Shown here in pieces: positions 33,057-43,338 of a DNA stretch of 64,000 nt (position 1 is the stretch's first letter; each line of letters begins with the position of its first letter). Below the pieces are notes generated by a model. It was not told the DNA's origin. It was given only the letters and a program-made list of their open reading frames with translations, and made no database searches. The position numbers and the translations under genes are program-made. The DNA is from Alitibacter langaaensis DSM 22999 (GTDB lineage Bacteria; Pseudomonadota; Gammaproteobacteria; Enterobacterales; Pasteurellaceae): assembly GCF_003096995.1 (NCBI RefSeq), contig NZ_QENU01000001.1, positions 186,001 to 250,000 of the forward strand. The letters are read 5' to 3'.

Positions 33057-35252
33057 ATGAGTAAGGTATCTAAAATAAAATTGAGCAAAGGCGATTTAGC
33101 TTTTAATTTAAACCAACATGGCAAGCAATTTGCTTCGTTTAGTTTAACTCTTGCTGCAACCTTGCTTGCAACGATTTCAACTGGCTATGCCGCGGATAAT
33201 GTCGAGGGAGCAGGGAACGGTGTTGCATTGGGCACTGGTAGTAATGCACTTAAGCCGGAAAATGTGGCGATTGGTCGAGATGCCAAAATTGGATATTCAA
33301 ATGGTGCAAGTAGTGCAACTGGTGATATTGCAGTGGGTAATGGTGCAAATATTAATAACTATGCGAGCCAAGGTGGCAGTATTGCTATTGGTAAAAATGC
33401 CAAAATAGAGAATATGGCAGGTGGGCTAGAAGCTTCTTTTGGATTTGGGCAAACGACATATAATAGGGTGGGATTCTTTGGTACTACTCAAATACCAGTG
33501 GATCCAACCAAAGTGGTGGCCAGTATTGCTATTGGTGATAACACCTTTGCCCGCACAGGTAGCACAATAATCGGTTCTCACAATTACAAGGGAGAACTTG
33601 GTGATACTGTTGTCGACACAGCTAATACAAGAGCAAGTAATCTACATATTTATACTACCAATATCGGAGCAAATAGCTTTATCAATGGTGCATTTGCCAC
33701 AAGTACAGGGGTGTATAACATTATGTCGAGTGGCTATACTGGTGGTTTTTTATCAAACCCTGTGAAAAATTTTGGAGCAACCATTTCGGGAGCATTAAAT
33801 AGCATTGAATCTTCTACTGGTGGTTATTACTCTGGTATCGCCAATGCGGTGACTGGGGTAGCAAACCGTGTGGCTAATGCTAATGGCGCATTAGTTTATG
33901 GGGCAGGAAATGAAATCACCAATTCTATCGTGTCATTATCTGGCGCACCAACTTCAAGTGGTGATTCAGCCAAGGCATTATCAGAGAGTTTAAGAGAGAT
34001 GGTTCGAAATGAAGAGAATAAAGGGGGAGGGGCTACCATGGCATTTGGTGGTGGCAATAAAGCCGATTATACCCTGCGCTCAGCATTAATCGGGGTGAAT
34101 AATGAACTTACTGGTACAAGTGGTAGTGAAAGTACGGACAATATGCTAACTGGTTATAAAAATGCTGCCACAAATGTAAAAAATACGACAATTATCGGGA
34201 CAGAAAATACCGCTGAGAATAGTGAAGACAACGTGATTATGGGGAGCAAACGTAAAATCACATCGGTAAATCATAGTATTATTTTGGGTTCAGGGGATAG
34301 CGTAACAGAAACCACAACCAATAATGTAGTGATTGTCGGCCATAATGCAAACGCTGACATAGCAAATTCTGTTGCATTAGGGAACGATTCCCAAACTGTT
34401 GAATCTGGTGCCACAACAAAAGGTATGGATACTTATGCGACAGATACCTTTACTATTGGCGGAACAACTCAAGCGCTCAGCTTTGCTGGTGGTAAACCTG
34501 TTGGCGTGGTTTCTGTTGGTGATTCAGGCAAAGAAAGACGATTGCAAAATGTCGCAGCTGGTTATATTTCAGCGACAAGTACCGATGCAATTAACGGTAG
34601 CCAGTTATACGCTATTCTTAATTATATGAATGCTGGCGATGGAGCCGCTTCAAACAAAGAAGAAACAGTCAGTGCTGGTGATAATATTGAAGTGACTTCT
34701 TCTGCGAATGCAACAAATAGCAAAGACTATAAAGTGTCACTGAAAAAAGATATTACAGTAGATAATATCACGGCAAAACAAGTCAAAGTGGGTAACACCA
34801 CAGTGGCAAACAATGGTGTTAGCATTGTAAATGGACCAAGTATGACATCCACAGGTATTGATGCAGCGAACCAAAAAATTACCAATGTAGCGAATGGTGA
34901 AGTGTCTGCTACTTCAAAAGATGCGGTCAATGGTAGTCAATTACATGCGGTGAATCAGCGAGTTAATAACATTGATAATCGCGTTAGCCATATTGAAGGT
35001 AAATTAAATTCTACCCGTAAAGAAATGCGTGGTATTGGTGCTAATGTTGCGGCAGGTATTTCGTTACCACAAGCCTATATACCAGGAAAATCTATGTTAG
35101 GTGCTGCGGTAGGTAGTTATAAAAATGAAGCAGCGCTTGCAGTAGGTTGGTCAAGAGCTTCGGATAATGGTAAAACGATTATTAAATTAACAGGAACAGC
35201 CAACACACAAGGGGATTTATCAACAGGTGTCGGGATTGGTTATCAATATTAA
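33057..35252 (+). CDS. YadA-like trimeric autotransporter adhesin
   Basis: A 731-residue surface protein. Residues 1-45 are a long signal peptide ending STGYA. A YadA-type head follows with repeated short IAIG and VAIGRDA left-handed-roll motifs (about 55-130, 155-180, 390-445). Neck motifs lie near 495-520 (NVAAGYISATSTDAINGSQL) and 607-632 (the same with GEVSATSKDAVNGSQL), separated by a short stalk. The last 70 residues form the four-strand trimeric anchor, ending in aromatic GYQY. It should mediate adhesion or autoaggregation. No perfect uptake core is inside it; base composition and flanks suggest acquired or fast-evolving DNA. The ligand is unknown. Confidence 0.93.
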   Translation: MSKVSKIKLSKGDLAFNLNQHGKQFASFSLTLAATLLATISTGYAADNVEGAGNGVALGTGSNALKPENVAIGRDAKIGYSNGASSATGDIAVGNGANINNYASQGGSIAIGKNAKIENMAGGLEASFGFGQTTYNRVGFFGTTQIPVDPTKVVASIAIGDNTFARTGSTIIGSHNYKGELGDTVVDTANTRASNLHIYTTNIGANSFINGAFATSTGVYNIMSSGYTGGFLSNPVKNFGATISGALNSIESSTGGYYSGIANAVTGVANRVANANGALVYGAGNEITNSIVSLSGAPTSSGDSAKALSESLREMVRNEENKGGGATMAFGGGNKADYTLRSALIGVNNELTGTSGSESTDNMLTGYKNAATNVKNTTIIGTENTAENSEDNVIMGSKRKITSVNHSIILGSGDSVTETTTNNVVIVGHNANADIANSVALGNDSQTVESGATTKGMDTYATDTFTIGGTTQALSFAGGKPVGVVSVGDSGKERRLQNVAAGYISATSTDAINGSQLYAILNYMNAGDGAASNKEETVSAGDNIEVTSSANATNSKDYKVSLKKDITVDNITAKQVKVGNTTVANNGVSIVNGPSMTSTGIDAANQKITNVANGEVSATSKDAVNGSQLHAVNQRVNNIDNRVSHIEGKLNSTRKEMRGIGANVAAGISLPQAYIPGKSMLGAAVGSYKNEAALAVGWSRASDNGKTIIKLTGTANTQGDLSTGVGIGYQY

Positions 35253-35464
35253 TAGCGTAAAAATATGTTAAAATTTGACTGCACTTTTTGCCTAAAGTGA
35301 TGATCTGCTTTCCAAAAGTGCGGTCAATATTTTGATTGTTTTTAATGGATATTCTATATAACCATTGCATTTTCTTAATTTACCGCTACAATACACATTC
35401 CTTGTCGTCGCTGGATTAGAGATCGGCGAACGATGTATATCAACAAACCCTTTAGGAGTTTCAA

Positions 35465-35734
35465 ATGTCTCTAACAGTAGAACAAAAAGCTGCAATCGTT
35501 GCAGAATTCGGTCGTGATGCGAAAGATACTGGTTCATCAGAAGTTCAAATTGCATTATTAACTGCTCAAATCAATCACCTTCAAGGTCACTTTGCTGAGC
35601 ACAAAAAAGACCACCACGGTCGCCGTGGCTTATTGCGTATGGTTTCTCGTCGTCGTAAATTACTAGACTACTTAAAACGTACTGATGTAGCTAAATATTC
35701 TGAAACAATCGCACGTTTAGGTTTACGTCGCTAA
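35465..35734 (+). CDS. rpsO: 30S ribosomal protein S15
   Basis: An 89-residue primary 16S rRNA-binding protein. [23 protein letters not shown] and [21 protein letters not shown] are essentially invariant. AGGAG precedes the ATG. The 5' region from about 35390 could hold the autoregulatory S15-binding structure known in E. coli, but I cannot verify the fold. pnp is not adjacent. Confidence 0.98.
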   Translation: MSLTVEQKAAIVAEFGRDAKDTGSSEVQIALLTAQINHLQGHFAEHKKDHHGRRGLLRMVSRRRKLLDYLKRTDVAKYSETIARLGLRR

Positions 35735-35756
35735 TTTTCAAATATTACCGATTTAA

Positions 35757-35780
35757 AAGCGCCCATTATGGGCGTTTTTA
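35757..35780 (+). terminator. rpsO terminator
   Basis: CGCCCAT (35760-35766) pairs with ATGGGCG (35768-35774) and is followed by TTTTTA. Confidence 0.85.
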
Positions 35781-35873
35781 TTATAAAAAATTCAAAAGGA
35801 ATGTGGTAAAAGTGCGGTTAAATTTTAAATTGTTTAAAAAAATAGCAGTTAATGAAATTTTCGGTTTTCTTGC

Positions 35874-35902
35874 TTGACAGGCGAGAGTGAAATCCGTATC
35901 AT
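35874..35902 (+). promoter_or_regulatory. tRNA-Ser promoter
   Basis: TTGACA at 35874-35879, a 17-bp spacer and TATCAT at 35897-35902 give a near-consensus sigma-70 promoter about 18 bp before the tRNA. Confidence 0.8.
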
Positions 35903-35919
35903 CCACCACCGTTAACCGC

Positions 35920-36009
35920 GGAAGAATGGCAGAGCGGTTGAATGCACCGGTCTTGAAAACCGGCGTGGGTGCGAGCCCACCCTGAGTTCGAATCTCAGTT
36001 CTTCCGCCA
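35920..36009 (+). tRNA. tRNA-Ser (anticodon TGA)
   Basis: A 90-nt class II tRNA with a long variable arm. Acceptor GGAAGAA pairs with TTCTTCC; the anticodon TGA is at 35954-35956 in the loop CTTGAAA; the T arm has GTTCGAATC; the CCA end is encoded. It reads UCN codons, mainly UCA. Confidence 0.97.
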
Positions 36010-36021
36010 TCTTATTTAAGA

Positions 36022-36051
36022 AGTCGCTATCGAAAGATAGCGGCTTTTTGC
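36022..36051 (+). terminator. tRNA-Ser terminator
   Basis: GTCGCTATC and GATAGCGGC form a stem with a GAAA tetraloop, followed by five T. Confidence 0.85.
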
Positions 36052-36106
36052 TTTTATTAAAGATTATATTTGTTACAATAGCGAAAATTCCTATCGGCGT
36101 CATATT

Positions 36107-37063
36107 ATGATAACAAATTTCTTTGCGTCCTTTATTTTCTCGATTAATGTGACTTTGCCCATTATCATTTTGCTTGGTTTGGGCATATTTCTTGGTCGCC
36201 GCCATATCTTAGATGATGCCTTTTCGCAAAAAGCGATGAAATTAATTTTTAATTTAACTCTTCCCCTTCTTCTCTTTTTTAATATTTATCGTGGACAAAT
36301 TGATTATCACAGCCAAATTGATTTGGTGATTATTGCTGTTTTGGGCACAACCATTTTGTTTATATCAGGGGAGTTGGTGGCGGCAAAATTTATTGATGAT
36401 AAAAGAGAACGCGGCACTTTTGTTCAAGCGGTTTTTCGAGGGAATAATGCCATTTTGGGGCTTGCCCTTTGTGTTAATGCCTATGGCGATGCTGCTTATA
36501 TCCCTGCTTCCATTTATTCTGCCATTATCGTCATTCTCTATAACACATTCGGCGTGCTAACATTAACTCGTTCCCTTTCTAATAATAAAGTCAGTGCGTT
36601 GTCGCTCATCTCTCGTGTGGCTAAAAATCCCTTAATTATTGGCATTGTGCTAGGCATAATCATGAATTATTGCGCAATTAAGTTGCCAATGCCCATAGAA
36701 AAAACAGGGCATTATCTGGCGGATATTACGTTGCCTTTGGCGGTGCTTTGCACAGGCGCGAATATTAATTTTCGTTATATGAAAGTGAGTTCGCGCGTTG
36801 TTTCTTGGGGCATCTTTGCCCGTTTAATTGTGGCGCCTATTTTTATGGTGCTATTAGCGAAAATAATGGGGCTTTCGGGAATGAAACTTGCCTTAATTTT
36901 TCTGATGAGTGCGACACCGCTGGCGACGGCTACTTATGCGATGGTGAGTGCAATGGGTGGCAACACAACGACCGTTGCCAATATTATTGGAATCACCACC
37001 ATTGGCGCAATGATTGTTTCGTCATTGGGATTGATGATTTTAACGCAGTTGGGCTGGATTTAA
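36107..37063 (+). CDS. AEC-family transporter
   Basis: A 318-residue inner-membrane protein with ten predicted membrane segments in two five-helix halves, typical of the auxin efflux carrier family. FNLTLPLLLFFNIYRG and LMSATPLATATYAMVSAMGGN are characteristic, the second ending in the family's substrate-region Asn/Gly. Bacterial members export or import dicarboxylates and similar anions; the substrate is not evident here. It stands alone between tRNA-Ser and the convergent mutarotase gene. Confidence 0.85.
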   Translation: MITNFFASFIFSINVTLPIIILLGLGIFLGRRHILDDAFSQKAMKLIFNLTLPLLLFFNIYRGQIDYHSQIDLVIIAVLGTTILFISGELVAAKFIDDKRERGTFVQAVFRGNNAILGLALCVNAYGDAAYIPASIYSAIIVILYNTFGVLTLTRSLSNNKVSALSLISRVAKNPLIIGIVLGIIMNYCAIKLPMPIEKTGHYLADITLPLAVLCTGANINFRYMKVSSRVVSWGIFARLIVAPIFMVLLAKIMGLSGMKLALIFLMSATPLATATYAMVSAMGGNTTTVANIIGITTIGAMIVSSLGLMILTQLGWI

Positions 37064-37073
37064 TCTTCGTTAT

Positions 37074-37113
37074 TTTGACCGCACTTTTAAGGCAGAAGTG
37101 CGGTCAAATTTTT
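37074..37113. terminator. Bidirectional uptake-signal dyad terminator
   Basis: TTTGACCGCACTT and AAGTGCGGTCAAA form a stem with flanking A/T tracts, between the convergent AEC transporter and yeaD genes. Confidence 0.86.
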
Positions 37114-37115
37114 CA

Positions 37116-37922
37116 TTATTTTACGCGAATAGTTAAACCAACAGGTTTTTCAGCTAAACGTTCGCTAATACGGGCGGTTTCGATACAAATCATCGTGTTA
37201 TGCCCTTCTTCGCTCATAGCGCTAGTTTCATTATGCCACGGGTTCCACATCACGATTTCTGATGCATTTTCATGAAGAATTTCAATGGTGCGTTGATTGA
37301 TCGTATCGACAATCACATTTCTCTCATTGGCTGGGTAAATGCACTCTACATATTCATTTACGACACGAGTTGGCGGCACGGTTTCTTGCTGTTGGGTTAA
37401 AACATTAAAGGTTGTGGTTGGCAACTGCTGAATTTCGCTTTGGGAAATATCCCCCACATTGAAATAAGTATGTAAAGCCAATTGTGGTTCTTGCTCAATG
37501 CAATAATTGGTAAATTCAAGGTGAAATTCTTCGCTAAAGGTCATTTCAATATGGGCGACACTTTCTGCATTTTCTGTTTCTAACAAGAAATTCAAATATA
37601 CCACATCGGCTTGAATGTCATAGCTCACCAGTTGCCATAATTGTAAACGGGCATAGCCGTGCGATGGCGTCCCCGTTTTGCCGAACCAAGGGTAGCAAAT
37701 AGGAATGCCGCCACGAATCGCTTCGCCTTTATTAAAAGGTTCAATTTCGCTTAACCAAACGACATCTTGCTCGGTATGCGCTGGTATCCAGCTGATTAAT
37801 TGTGCGCCTTGCAAGGAAATCTTCGCTGTGCCAACGGCGTGTTTCAGCGCTAATACGGGAATGTCATTGTAATGATATAACGCCAGCTCTGGGGCGAGTT
37901 GTTTGATTAATTTCACTTCCAT
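37116..37922 (-). CDS. yeaD: D-hexose-6-phosphate mutarotase YeaD
   Basis: A 268-residue aldose-1-epimerase-like protein that interconverts the anomers of glucose 6-phosphate and related sugars. AQLISWIPAHTEQDVVWLS, GEAIRGGIPICYPWFG and GTPSHGYARLQLW are the YeaD subfamily signature, with the catalytic His in SHGYAR and Glu nearer the C-terminus (MICIETA). The ATG at 37922 has AGGA upstream. Divergent from yoaA. Confidence 0.93.
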   Translation of the reverse strand: MEVKLIKQLAPELALYHYNDIPVLALKHAVGTAKISLQGAQLISWIPAHTEQDVVWLSEIEPFNKGEAIRGGIPICYPWFGKTGTPSHGYARLQLWQLVSYDIQADVVYLNFLLETENAESVAHIEMTFSEEFHLEFTNYCIEQEPQLALHTYFNVGDISQSEIQQLPTTTFNVLTQQQETVPPTRVVNEYVECIYPANERNVIVDTINQRTIEILHENASEIVMWNPWHNETSAMSEEGHNTMICIETARISERLAEKPVGLTIRVK

Positions 37923-37983
37923 AGGATTTTCCTTTATAAAGTTTGATACAATATTGCTAACTATAGACGAATTTAAAATTGAA

Positions 37984-39909
37984 ATGTGTGATCAAACGCA
38001 AATAATTAATGTTTTTTCTGAAACAGGGGCATTAAGTCAGAATATAAAAGGCTTTCGCCCTCGTTCTGAACAGCTTGATATGGCAACGGCGGTAGCAAAA
38101 ACTATTCAAAATAAAACCGCACTTGTGGTGGAAGCGGGAACAGGAACCGGCAAAACCTTTGCTTATCTTGCGCCCGCGCTATTAGCCAAGAAGAAAACCA
38201 TTGTTTCAACGGGGTCGAAAAATCTCCAAGATCAGCTGTTTAATCGCGATTTGCCCGCCATTAAAAAAGCATTGGGTTATTCAGGCAAAATCGCTTTATT
38301 AAAAGGGCGCGCCAATTACCTTTGCTTGGAACGTTTAGACCAAGTAATTGCGCAAGGTGTGTTGGGGGATAAATCTGTACTGGCTGATTTATCCAAAGTG
38401 CGTAAATGGCATAACAGCACCAAATCTGGTGATTTATCAGAATGCGTGGAATTAGCCGAAGACAGCCCTATTTTGCCGCAGCTGACGAGCACCACCGACA
38501 GCTGTTTAGGTTCAGATTGCCCTAATTATGCGGATTGTTATGTGGCATTGGCGCGTAAACGGGCTTTGGCAGCGGATCTGGTGGTGGTGAATCATCATCT
38601 GTTTTGCGCAGATATGGCAGTGAAAGAAAGTGGTTTTGGCGAGTTAATTCCAAATGCCGAAGTGATTATTTTTGATGAAGCCCACCAATTACCCGATATT
38701 GCGAGCCAATATTTTGGGCAATCGCTGACTTCGCGTCAGCTCTTTGATATTTGCAAAGATATTAATATTGTGTATCGCACTGAATTAAAAGATATGCAGC
38801 AGCTAGGCGTGGCGTCTGATCATTTACAAAAAATGGTGCAAGATTTTCGGCTATTATTGGGCGAGGGAAATCAGCGCGGCAACTGGCGTGAATTATCCGC
38901 GCAAAGTGCGGTGAAAAAAGGCTTTGAAATTTTAAAAGAAAAATTAGCATTCACCGCCGATGTAATTAAATTAGCATTGGGGCGTTCGCAAACGTTAGAC
39001 AGCATTTTTGAGCGCATTGCCGCCGTCAACAACCAGCTCACACGCTTGTCCGATACAACTGTTACAGGCTATTGCTATTGGTATGAAACCTTTAATCGCC
39101 AGTTTGGGCTGCATATCACGCCATTAACTGTATCCGATAAATTTGGCGAGCAAATGCGCGCCAAGGAAAGCGCGTGGGTGTTTACTTCAGCAACTTTAGA
39201 AGCGGGCGGCAGCTTTAACCATTTCTGCCAGCGTTTGGGCATTGAAAATGCAGAGCAAAAAGTGTTACAAAGCCCATTTAATTATCCCGAACAAGCATTG
39301 CTTTGCGTGCCGCGCTATTTGCCGAGCAGTAATCAAACGCACACATTAAATCAATTGGCGGAAATGTTGTTGCTCGTGATTGAAGCCAATAAAGGGCGCT
39401 GTTTTGTTCTTTGCACCTCGTATTTTATGATGCGCGGATTGGCAGAATATTTTCGTGAGCACAGCAATTTATCCATTTTATTGCAAGGCGAAACTTCAAA
39501 AAGCAAATTGTTGGCGCAATTCACCAGCGAAACCCATAGCGTTTTAGTGGCAACCTCTAGCTTTTGGGAAGGCATTGATGTGCGTGGCGATGCGCTTTCT
39601 TTGGTTATTATTGATAAATTACCCTTTTCATCTCCCGATGAACCCTTGCTGAAAGCGCGGATTGAAGATTGCAAATTACAAGGCGGCGAGCCTTTCAACG
39701 ATATTCAAATACCCGAAGCGGTGATCGCCTTAAAACAAGGAGTGGGGCGGTTGATTCGTGATGTCACAGACAAAGGCGCAGTGATTATTTGTGATAGTCG
39801 CTTAGTGAATCGATCCTATGGCGAAACCTTTTTAAAAAGCTTGCCAAATGCAACACGAACTCGGGATTTGGCAAAAGTCATTGAATTTTTAACACAGTTA
39901 CAGAATTAG
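37984..39909 (+). CDS. yoaA: ATP-dependent DNA helicase YoaA (XPD/DinG family)
   Basis: A 641-residue superfamily 2 Fe-S helicase; in E. coli YoaA works with the pol III chi subunit in repair of blocked forks. Walker A is EAGTGTGKT (residues 50-58), the Fe-S cysteines are around CLGSDCPNYADC, Walker B is IFDEAHQLPDIASQYFGQSL, and motif VI is LKQGVGRLIRD. The start at 37984 gives a length close to E. coli (636); a longer form from 37903 would overlap yeaD and is not needed. tsaB follows after 3 bp. Confidence 0.94.
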   Translation: MCDQTQIINVFSETGALSQNIKGFRPRSEQLDMATAVAKTIQNKTALVVEAGTGTGKTFAYLAPALLAKKKTIVSTGSKNLQDQLFNRDLPAIKKALGYSGKIALLKGRANYLCLERLDQVIAQGVLGDKSVLADLSKVRKWHNSTKSGDLSECVELAEDSPILPQLTSTTDSCLGSDCPNYADCYVALARKRALAADLVVVNHHLFCADMAVKESGFGELIPNAEVIIFDEAHQLPDIASQYFGQSLTSRQLFDICKDINIVYRTELKDMQQLGVASDHLQKMVQDFRLLLGEGNQRGNWRELSAQSAVKKGFEILKEKLAFTADVIKLALGRSQTLDSIFERIAAVNNQLTRLSDTTVTGYCYWYETFNRQFGLHITPLTVSDKFGEQMRAKESAWVFTSATLEAGGSFNHFCQRLGIENAEQKVLQSPFNYPEQALLCVPRYLPSSNQTHTLNQLAEMLLLVIEANKGRCFVLCTSYFMMRGLAEYFREHSNLSILLQGETSKSKLLAQFTSETHSVLVATSSFWEGIDVRGDALSLVIIDKLPFSSPDEPLLKARIEDCKLQGGEPFNDIQIPEAVIALKQGVGRLIRDVTDKGAVIICDSRLVNRSYGETFLKSLPNATRTRDLAKVIEFLTQLQN

Positions 39910-39912
39910 AAA

Positions 39913-40626
39913 ATGAATAATTTAACTTTATTAGCGATTGATACCTCAACGGAAGCTTGCTCCGTTGCCCTATTGCATCAAGGAGAAAAAACACATCTTG
40001 ATGAACTGGCAGAGCGCACCCATACTCAACGCATTCTGCCAATGGTAGATTCAATTTTAGCGCAATCGGGGATTGGGCTAAATCAAGTAGATGCTTTAGT
40101 TTTTGGGCGTGGACCGGGGAGTTTTACTGGTGTTCGTGTCGGGGGGGGAATTGCCCAAGGGTTGGCGCTTGGGGCGGATTTGCCCGTTATTGCGGTGTCT
40201 AATCTTACCGCAATGGCGCAAGCAGCTTATGAACAGCAACAAGCCACTCAGGTGATTACCGCTATTGACGCGCGGATGAATGAAGTTTATTTTTCTCAAC
40301 TTGTTGCGGAAAAAGTGCGGTCAGAATTTGGAGAGTTTTTGCAATGGAATGAGATCATTGCCGAACAAGTGGGCGCGCCAACTCGTTTGCTGGAAAAACT
40401 CGGCGAATTGCAAGGCGAATGGACGACAGTCGGCACTGGTTGGGCAGCTTATGAAGCCTTGCAAAATCTGGGTGCAAATACAACCATTACACTGCCGTCT
40501 GCCCAATATATGCTGAGTTTGGCGGTACCAATGTGGTATCAAAAACAGACGATAAGTGCGGTGGAAATTGAGCCAGTTTATTTACGCAATGAAGTCACCT
40601 GGAAAAAACTACCAGGAAGAGTATAA
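39913..40626 (+). CDS. tsaB: tRNA threonylcarbamoyladenosine protein TsaB
   Basis: A 237-residue ASKHA-fold partner of TsaD in making t6A37 on ANN-decoding tRNAs. LLAIDTSTEACSVAL, ERTHTQRILPMVDSIL and FGRGPGSFTGVRVG are conserved. Follows yoaA and precedes slp, as in E. coli (yeaZ/tsaB). Uptake cores are at 40314 and 40555. Confidence 0.95.
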   Translation: MNNLTLLAIDTSTEACSVALLHQGEKTHLDELAERTHTQRILPMVDSILAQSGIGLNQVDALVFGRGPGSFTGVRVGGGIAQGLALGADLPVIAVSNLTAMAQAAYEQQQATQVITAIDARMNEVYFSQLVAEKVRSEFGEFLQWNEIIAEQVGAPTRLLEKLGELQGEWTTVGTGWAAYEALQNLGANTTITLPSAQYMLSLAVPMWYQKQTISAVEIEPVYLRNEVTWKKLPGRV

Positions 40627-40755
40627 GAGTATAAGCCGCGCATAAATAGGAAAAGATTCAGATATAAATTATCGCTTTTTGCCGTGCGATTGTTTGGGTT
40701 TTGATTGGGCATTATTTTTCGCAGAGCGATACCCTTTGACGATGAGGAGTTAAAA

Positions 40756-41307
40756 ATGAAAAAAATTTTCCTTTTTTTGAACGCACTTTGCTTAGCGGCT
40801 TGTGTTAATCCGCCAAAAGGGCTGGAAAAAGATGCGTTTACCATTCAATCTTTACGGGATATTGACCAAGATCATTATCGTTGTAAGTGCAAGAAAGTGC
40901 GCTTAGGCGGTAAAGTGTTGGCGGCAACGGCGTTAAAAAATCAAACTAAAGTAGAAGTGTTGAGTTTGCCCGTAGCGAGTTATTCGGCCAAACCCGTTAT
41001 CGATTCACAAAGCGATGGACGTTTTATTGCCTATTTGCCGGGATTTGTCGATCCTGAAGCATTGAAAAATGAATATATTACCGTGTTAGGTGTTTTGAGT
41101 GGCAAAGAATCTGGCAAAATTGATCAAGCTAATTACGAATATCCTGTAATTCAAGTAAATGCCTATAAACAATGGCAGCAACGTCAAGAATATTACTATG
41201 ATGACTATATGGACGACTATTGGGATGGCAGATTTGGCTGGGGCAGACCTTATATTTGGGGGCGTTGGGGCTATCCTGAACCAAAACGGCGCACCGTATT
41301 ATATTGA
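40756..41307 (+). CDS. Slp-family outer-membrane lipoprotein
   Basis: A 183-residue lipoprotein. The signal ends LCLAAC with the lipidated Cys16, and the following Val disfavours inner-membrane retention. The Slp/YeaY domain is present, with KVRLGGKVLAAT and PGFVDPEALKNEYITVLGVLSG. The C-terminus is very rich in Tyr, Asp, Gly and Trp (residues about 150-175). E. coli YeaY sits in the same position between tsaB and fadD; its function is poorly known. GAGGAG is the ribosome site. Confidence 0.9.
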   Translation: MKKIFLFLNALCLAACVNPPKGLEKDAFTIQSLRDIDQDHYRCKCKKVRLGGKVLAATALKNQTKVEVLSLPVASYSAKPVIDSQSDGRFIAYLPGFVDPEALKNEYITVLGVLSGKESGKIDQANYEYPVIQVNAYKQWQQRQEYYYDDYMDDYWDGRFGWGRPYIWGRWGYPEPKRRTVLY

Positions 41308-41580
41308 GGGATGTTTTGGCATTGCGCAATAAAATCATCTCGCCTAAAGCCACATAGATTAGGCGTAAAATACTATAAATAATGCTATGATTAGCCAATT
41401 TTGTGACAACGCTAGACATCGCATAAAAATAAGTTTATTTTGCGAGTTTTGCGTTGAAAATCATCAATTTAGAATAACAAAAACAGTATGTTTTTAATAA
41501 GATAAATGTTGTGTAAACCGCTTATGCATAATAATCGCCTTAAATTAGCGTAGATTGATTGGGGCAAAAGGAAGAATTTT

Positions 41581-43269
41581 ATGGAAAAAATCTGGTATCA
41601 AAATTATCCCGAAGACGCATCACGTGAAATTGATACGTCTCGTTACAATAATTTGCTCGATATGTTTGAGCTTGCCGTGCGTACACATCCTGATCGCCCT
41701 GCCTATATTAATATGGGAAAAGTGCTGACTTTTCGCAAGTTAGAAGAACGCAGCCGTGCCTTTGCAGCGTATTTGCAAAACGAATTGAAATTACAACGTG
41801 GCGACCGAGTGGCATTAATGATGCCAAATCTTTTGCAATATCCTATCGCAATGTTCGGTGTATTGCGTGCAGGTTTGATTGTCGTTAATGTTAATCCGCT
41901 TTACACGCCGCGTGAATTAGAGCATCAGTTGCAAGACAGCGGCGCCAAAGCGATTGTGGTAGTTTCAAATTTTGCTTCAACTCTTGAAAAAGTGGTGTTT
42001 AACACGGATGTGAAGCACGTGATCTTAACCCGAATGGGCGATCAGCTTTCTTTTGGTAAACGAACACTGGTGAATTTTGTAGTGAAATACATTAAGAAAC
42101 TTGTGCCAAAATATAAACTTCCCCATGCCGTGACATTCCGTGAAGTATTGAGTGTGGGCAAACACCGCCAATATGTACGCCCCGAGTTAGAACGCAATGA
42201 ACTTGCGTTTCTGCAATATACGGGCGGCACCACAGGCGTTGCCAAAGGGGCAATGTTAAGCCATGGCAACTTAATTACCAATATTGAACAAATGCGTTGG
42301 ATTGCTGAACCTTTTGTCGGCGATAACAGCCGACAACGCAAAGCGATTTTGCCTTTGCCGATGTATCATGTATTCGCGCTGAGTGCCAATGCTTTGTTAT
42401 TTATTGAGCTAGGCATTACAGGGGTATTAATCACCAATCCACGAGATATTAATGGCTTTATCAAAGAATTAAAACGCCATAAATTTGTGGCAATTACAGG
42501 TGTTAATACGCTATATAACGCATTGTTGAATAACGAAAATTTCAAAGAAGTAGATTTTTCTGAACTAAAACTGTCCGTGGGGGGCGGAATGGCGATTCAG
42601 CAAGCCGTTGCCACTCGCTGGCATGAACTCACAGGTTGCAACATTATTGAAGGTTATGGGCTAACCGAATGTTCCCCATTGGTGGCAGCATCAAATGTGA
42701 ATAGTTTAGTGCATGACGGCTCTATTGGCTCCCCTGTTCCGAACACCGATATCCGTATTGTGAGAGAAGATGGTTCTGACGCAGAATTGGGCGAGGCGGG
42801 CGAACTTTGGGTGAAAGGCGAACAAGTGATGCAAGGCTATTGGCAACGTCCAGAAGCAACCGCCGAAGTGATCAAAGACGGTTGGCTTGCCACGGGCGAT
42901 ATTGTCACAATGAATGAAAAAGGCATTTTACGCATTGTGGATCGCAAAAAAGATATGATTTTAGTCTCGGGCTTTAATGTTTATCCAAATGAAGTGGAAG
43001 ATGTCGTTATGCTGAATTATAAAGTGGCGGAAGTAGTGGCGATTGGCGTGCCAAATGAAGTTTCGGGGGAAACCATTAAAATCTTTGTTACGAAGAAAGA
43101 TGAAAGTCTAACTCGCGAAGAATTGCGCAATCACTGCCGTCAACATCTAACAGGCTATAAAATACCGAAAGATATTGAATTTCGTGATGAGCTGCCTAAA
43201 TCCAATGTGGGCAAAATTCTGCGCCGCGTGCTGCGCGATGAAGAACTGGCAAAACGCGCTTCTCATTAA
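41581..43269 (+). CDS. fadD: Long-chain acyl-CoA synthetase FadD
   Basis: A 562-residue ANL-superfamily enzyme that activates imported fatty acids. The P-loop-like motif is [18 protein letters not shown], followed by [11 protein letters not shown], the hinge region [30 protein letters not shown] in segments, and the catalytic Lys in [12 protein letters not shown]. Same neighbours as in E. coli (slp/yeaY upstream, rnd downstream). A 273-bp gap precedes it. Confidence 0.96.
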   Translation: MEKIWYQNYPEDASREIDTSRYNNLLDMFELAVRTHPDRPAYINMGKVLTFRKLEERSRAFAAYLQNELKLQRGDRVALMMPNLLQYPIAMFGVLRAGLIVVNVNPLYTPRELEHQLQDSGAKAIVVVSNFASTLEKVVFNTDVKHVILTRMGDQLSFGKRTLVNFVVKYIKKLVPKYKLPHAVTFREVLSVGKHRQYVRPELERNELAFLQYTGGTTGVAKGAMLSHGNLITNIEQMRWIAEPFVGDNSRQRKAILPLPMYHVFALSANALLFIELGITGVLITNPRDINGFIKELKRHKFVAITGVNTLYNALLNNENFKEVDFSELKLSVGGGMAIQQAVATRWHELTGCNIIEGYGLTECSPLVAASNVNSLVHDGSIGSPVPNTDIRIVREDGSDAELGEAGELWVKGEQVMQGYWQRPEATAEVIKDGWLATGDIVTMNEKGILRIVDRKKDMILVSGFNVYPNEVEDVVMLNYKVAEVVAIGVPNEVSGETIKIFVTKKDESLTREELRNHCRQHLTGYKIPKDIEFRDELPKSNVGKILRRVLRDEELAKRASH

Positions 43270-43276
43270 TATTCCA

Positions 43277-43304
43277 AGTGGGCTGATTTGCCCACTCTTT
43301 TTTG
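43277..43304 (+). terminator. fadD terminator
   Basis: AGTGGGC (43277-43283) pairs with GCCCACT (43290-43296), followed by CTTTTTTT. It lies 35 bp upstream of rnd on the same strand. Confidence 0.87.
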
Positions 43305-43338
43305 TTTAAGGGCGGTTTAAAGACAAGCCGCGCCGAGT

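Noticed and set aside
33000-33060. Phase-variable repeat tract controlling the adhesin
   Set aside because: No homopolymer or short tandem repeat of useful length is present in the leader or the first codons.
37903-37983. Upstream start for yoaA
   Set aside because: It would overlap the divergent yeaD start and add residues not present in YoaA relatives; the ATG at 37984 gives family length.
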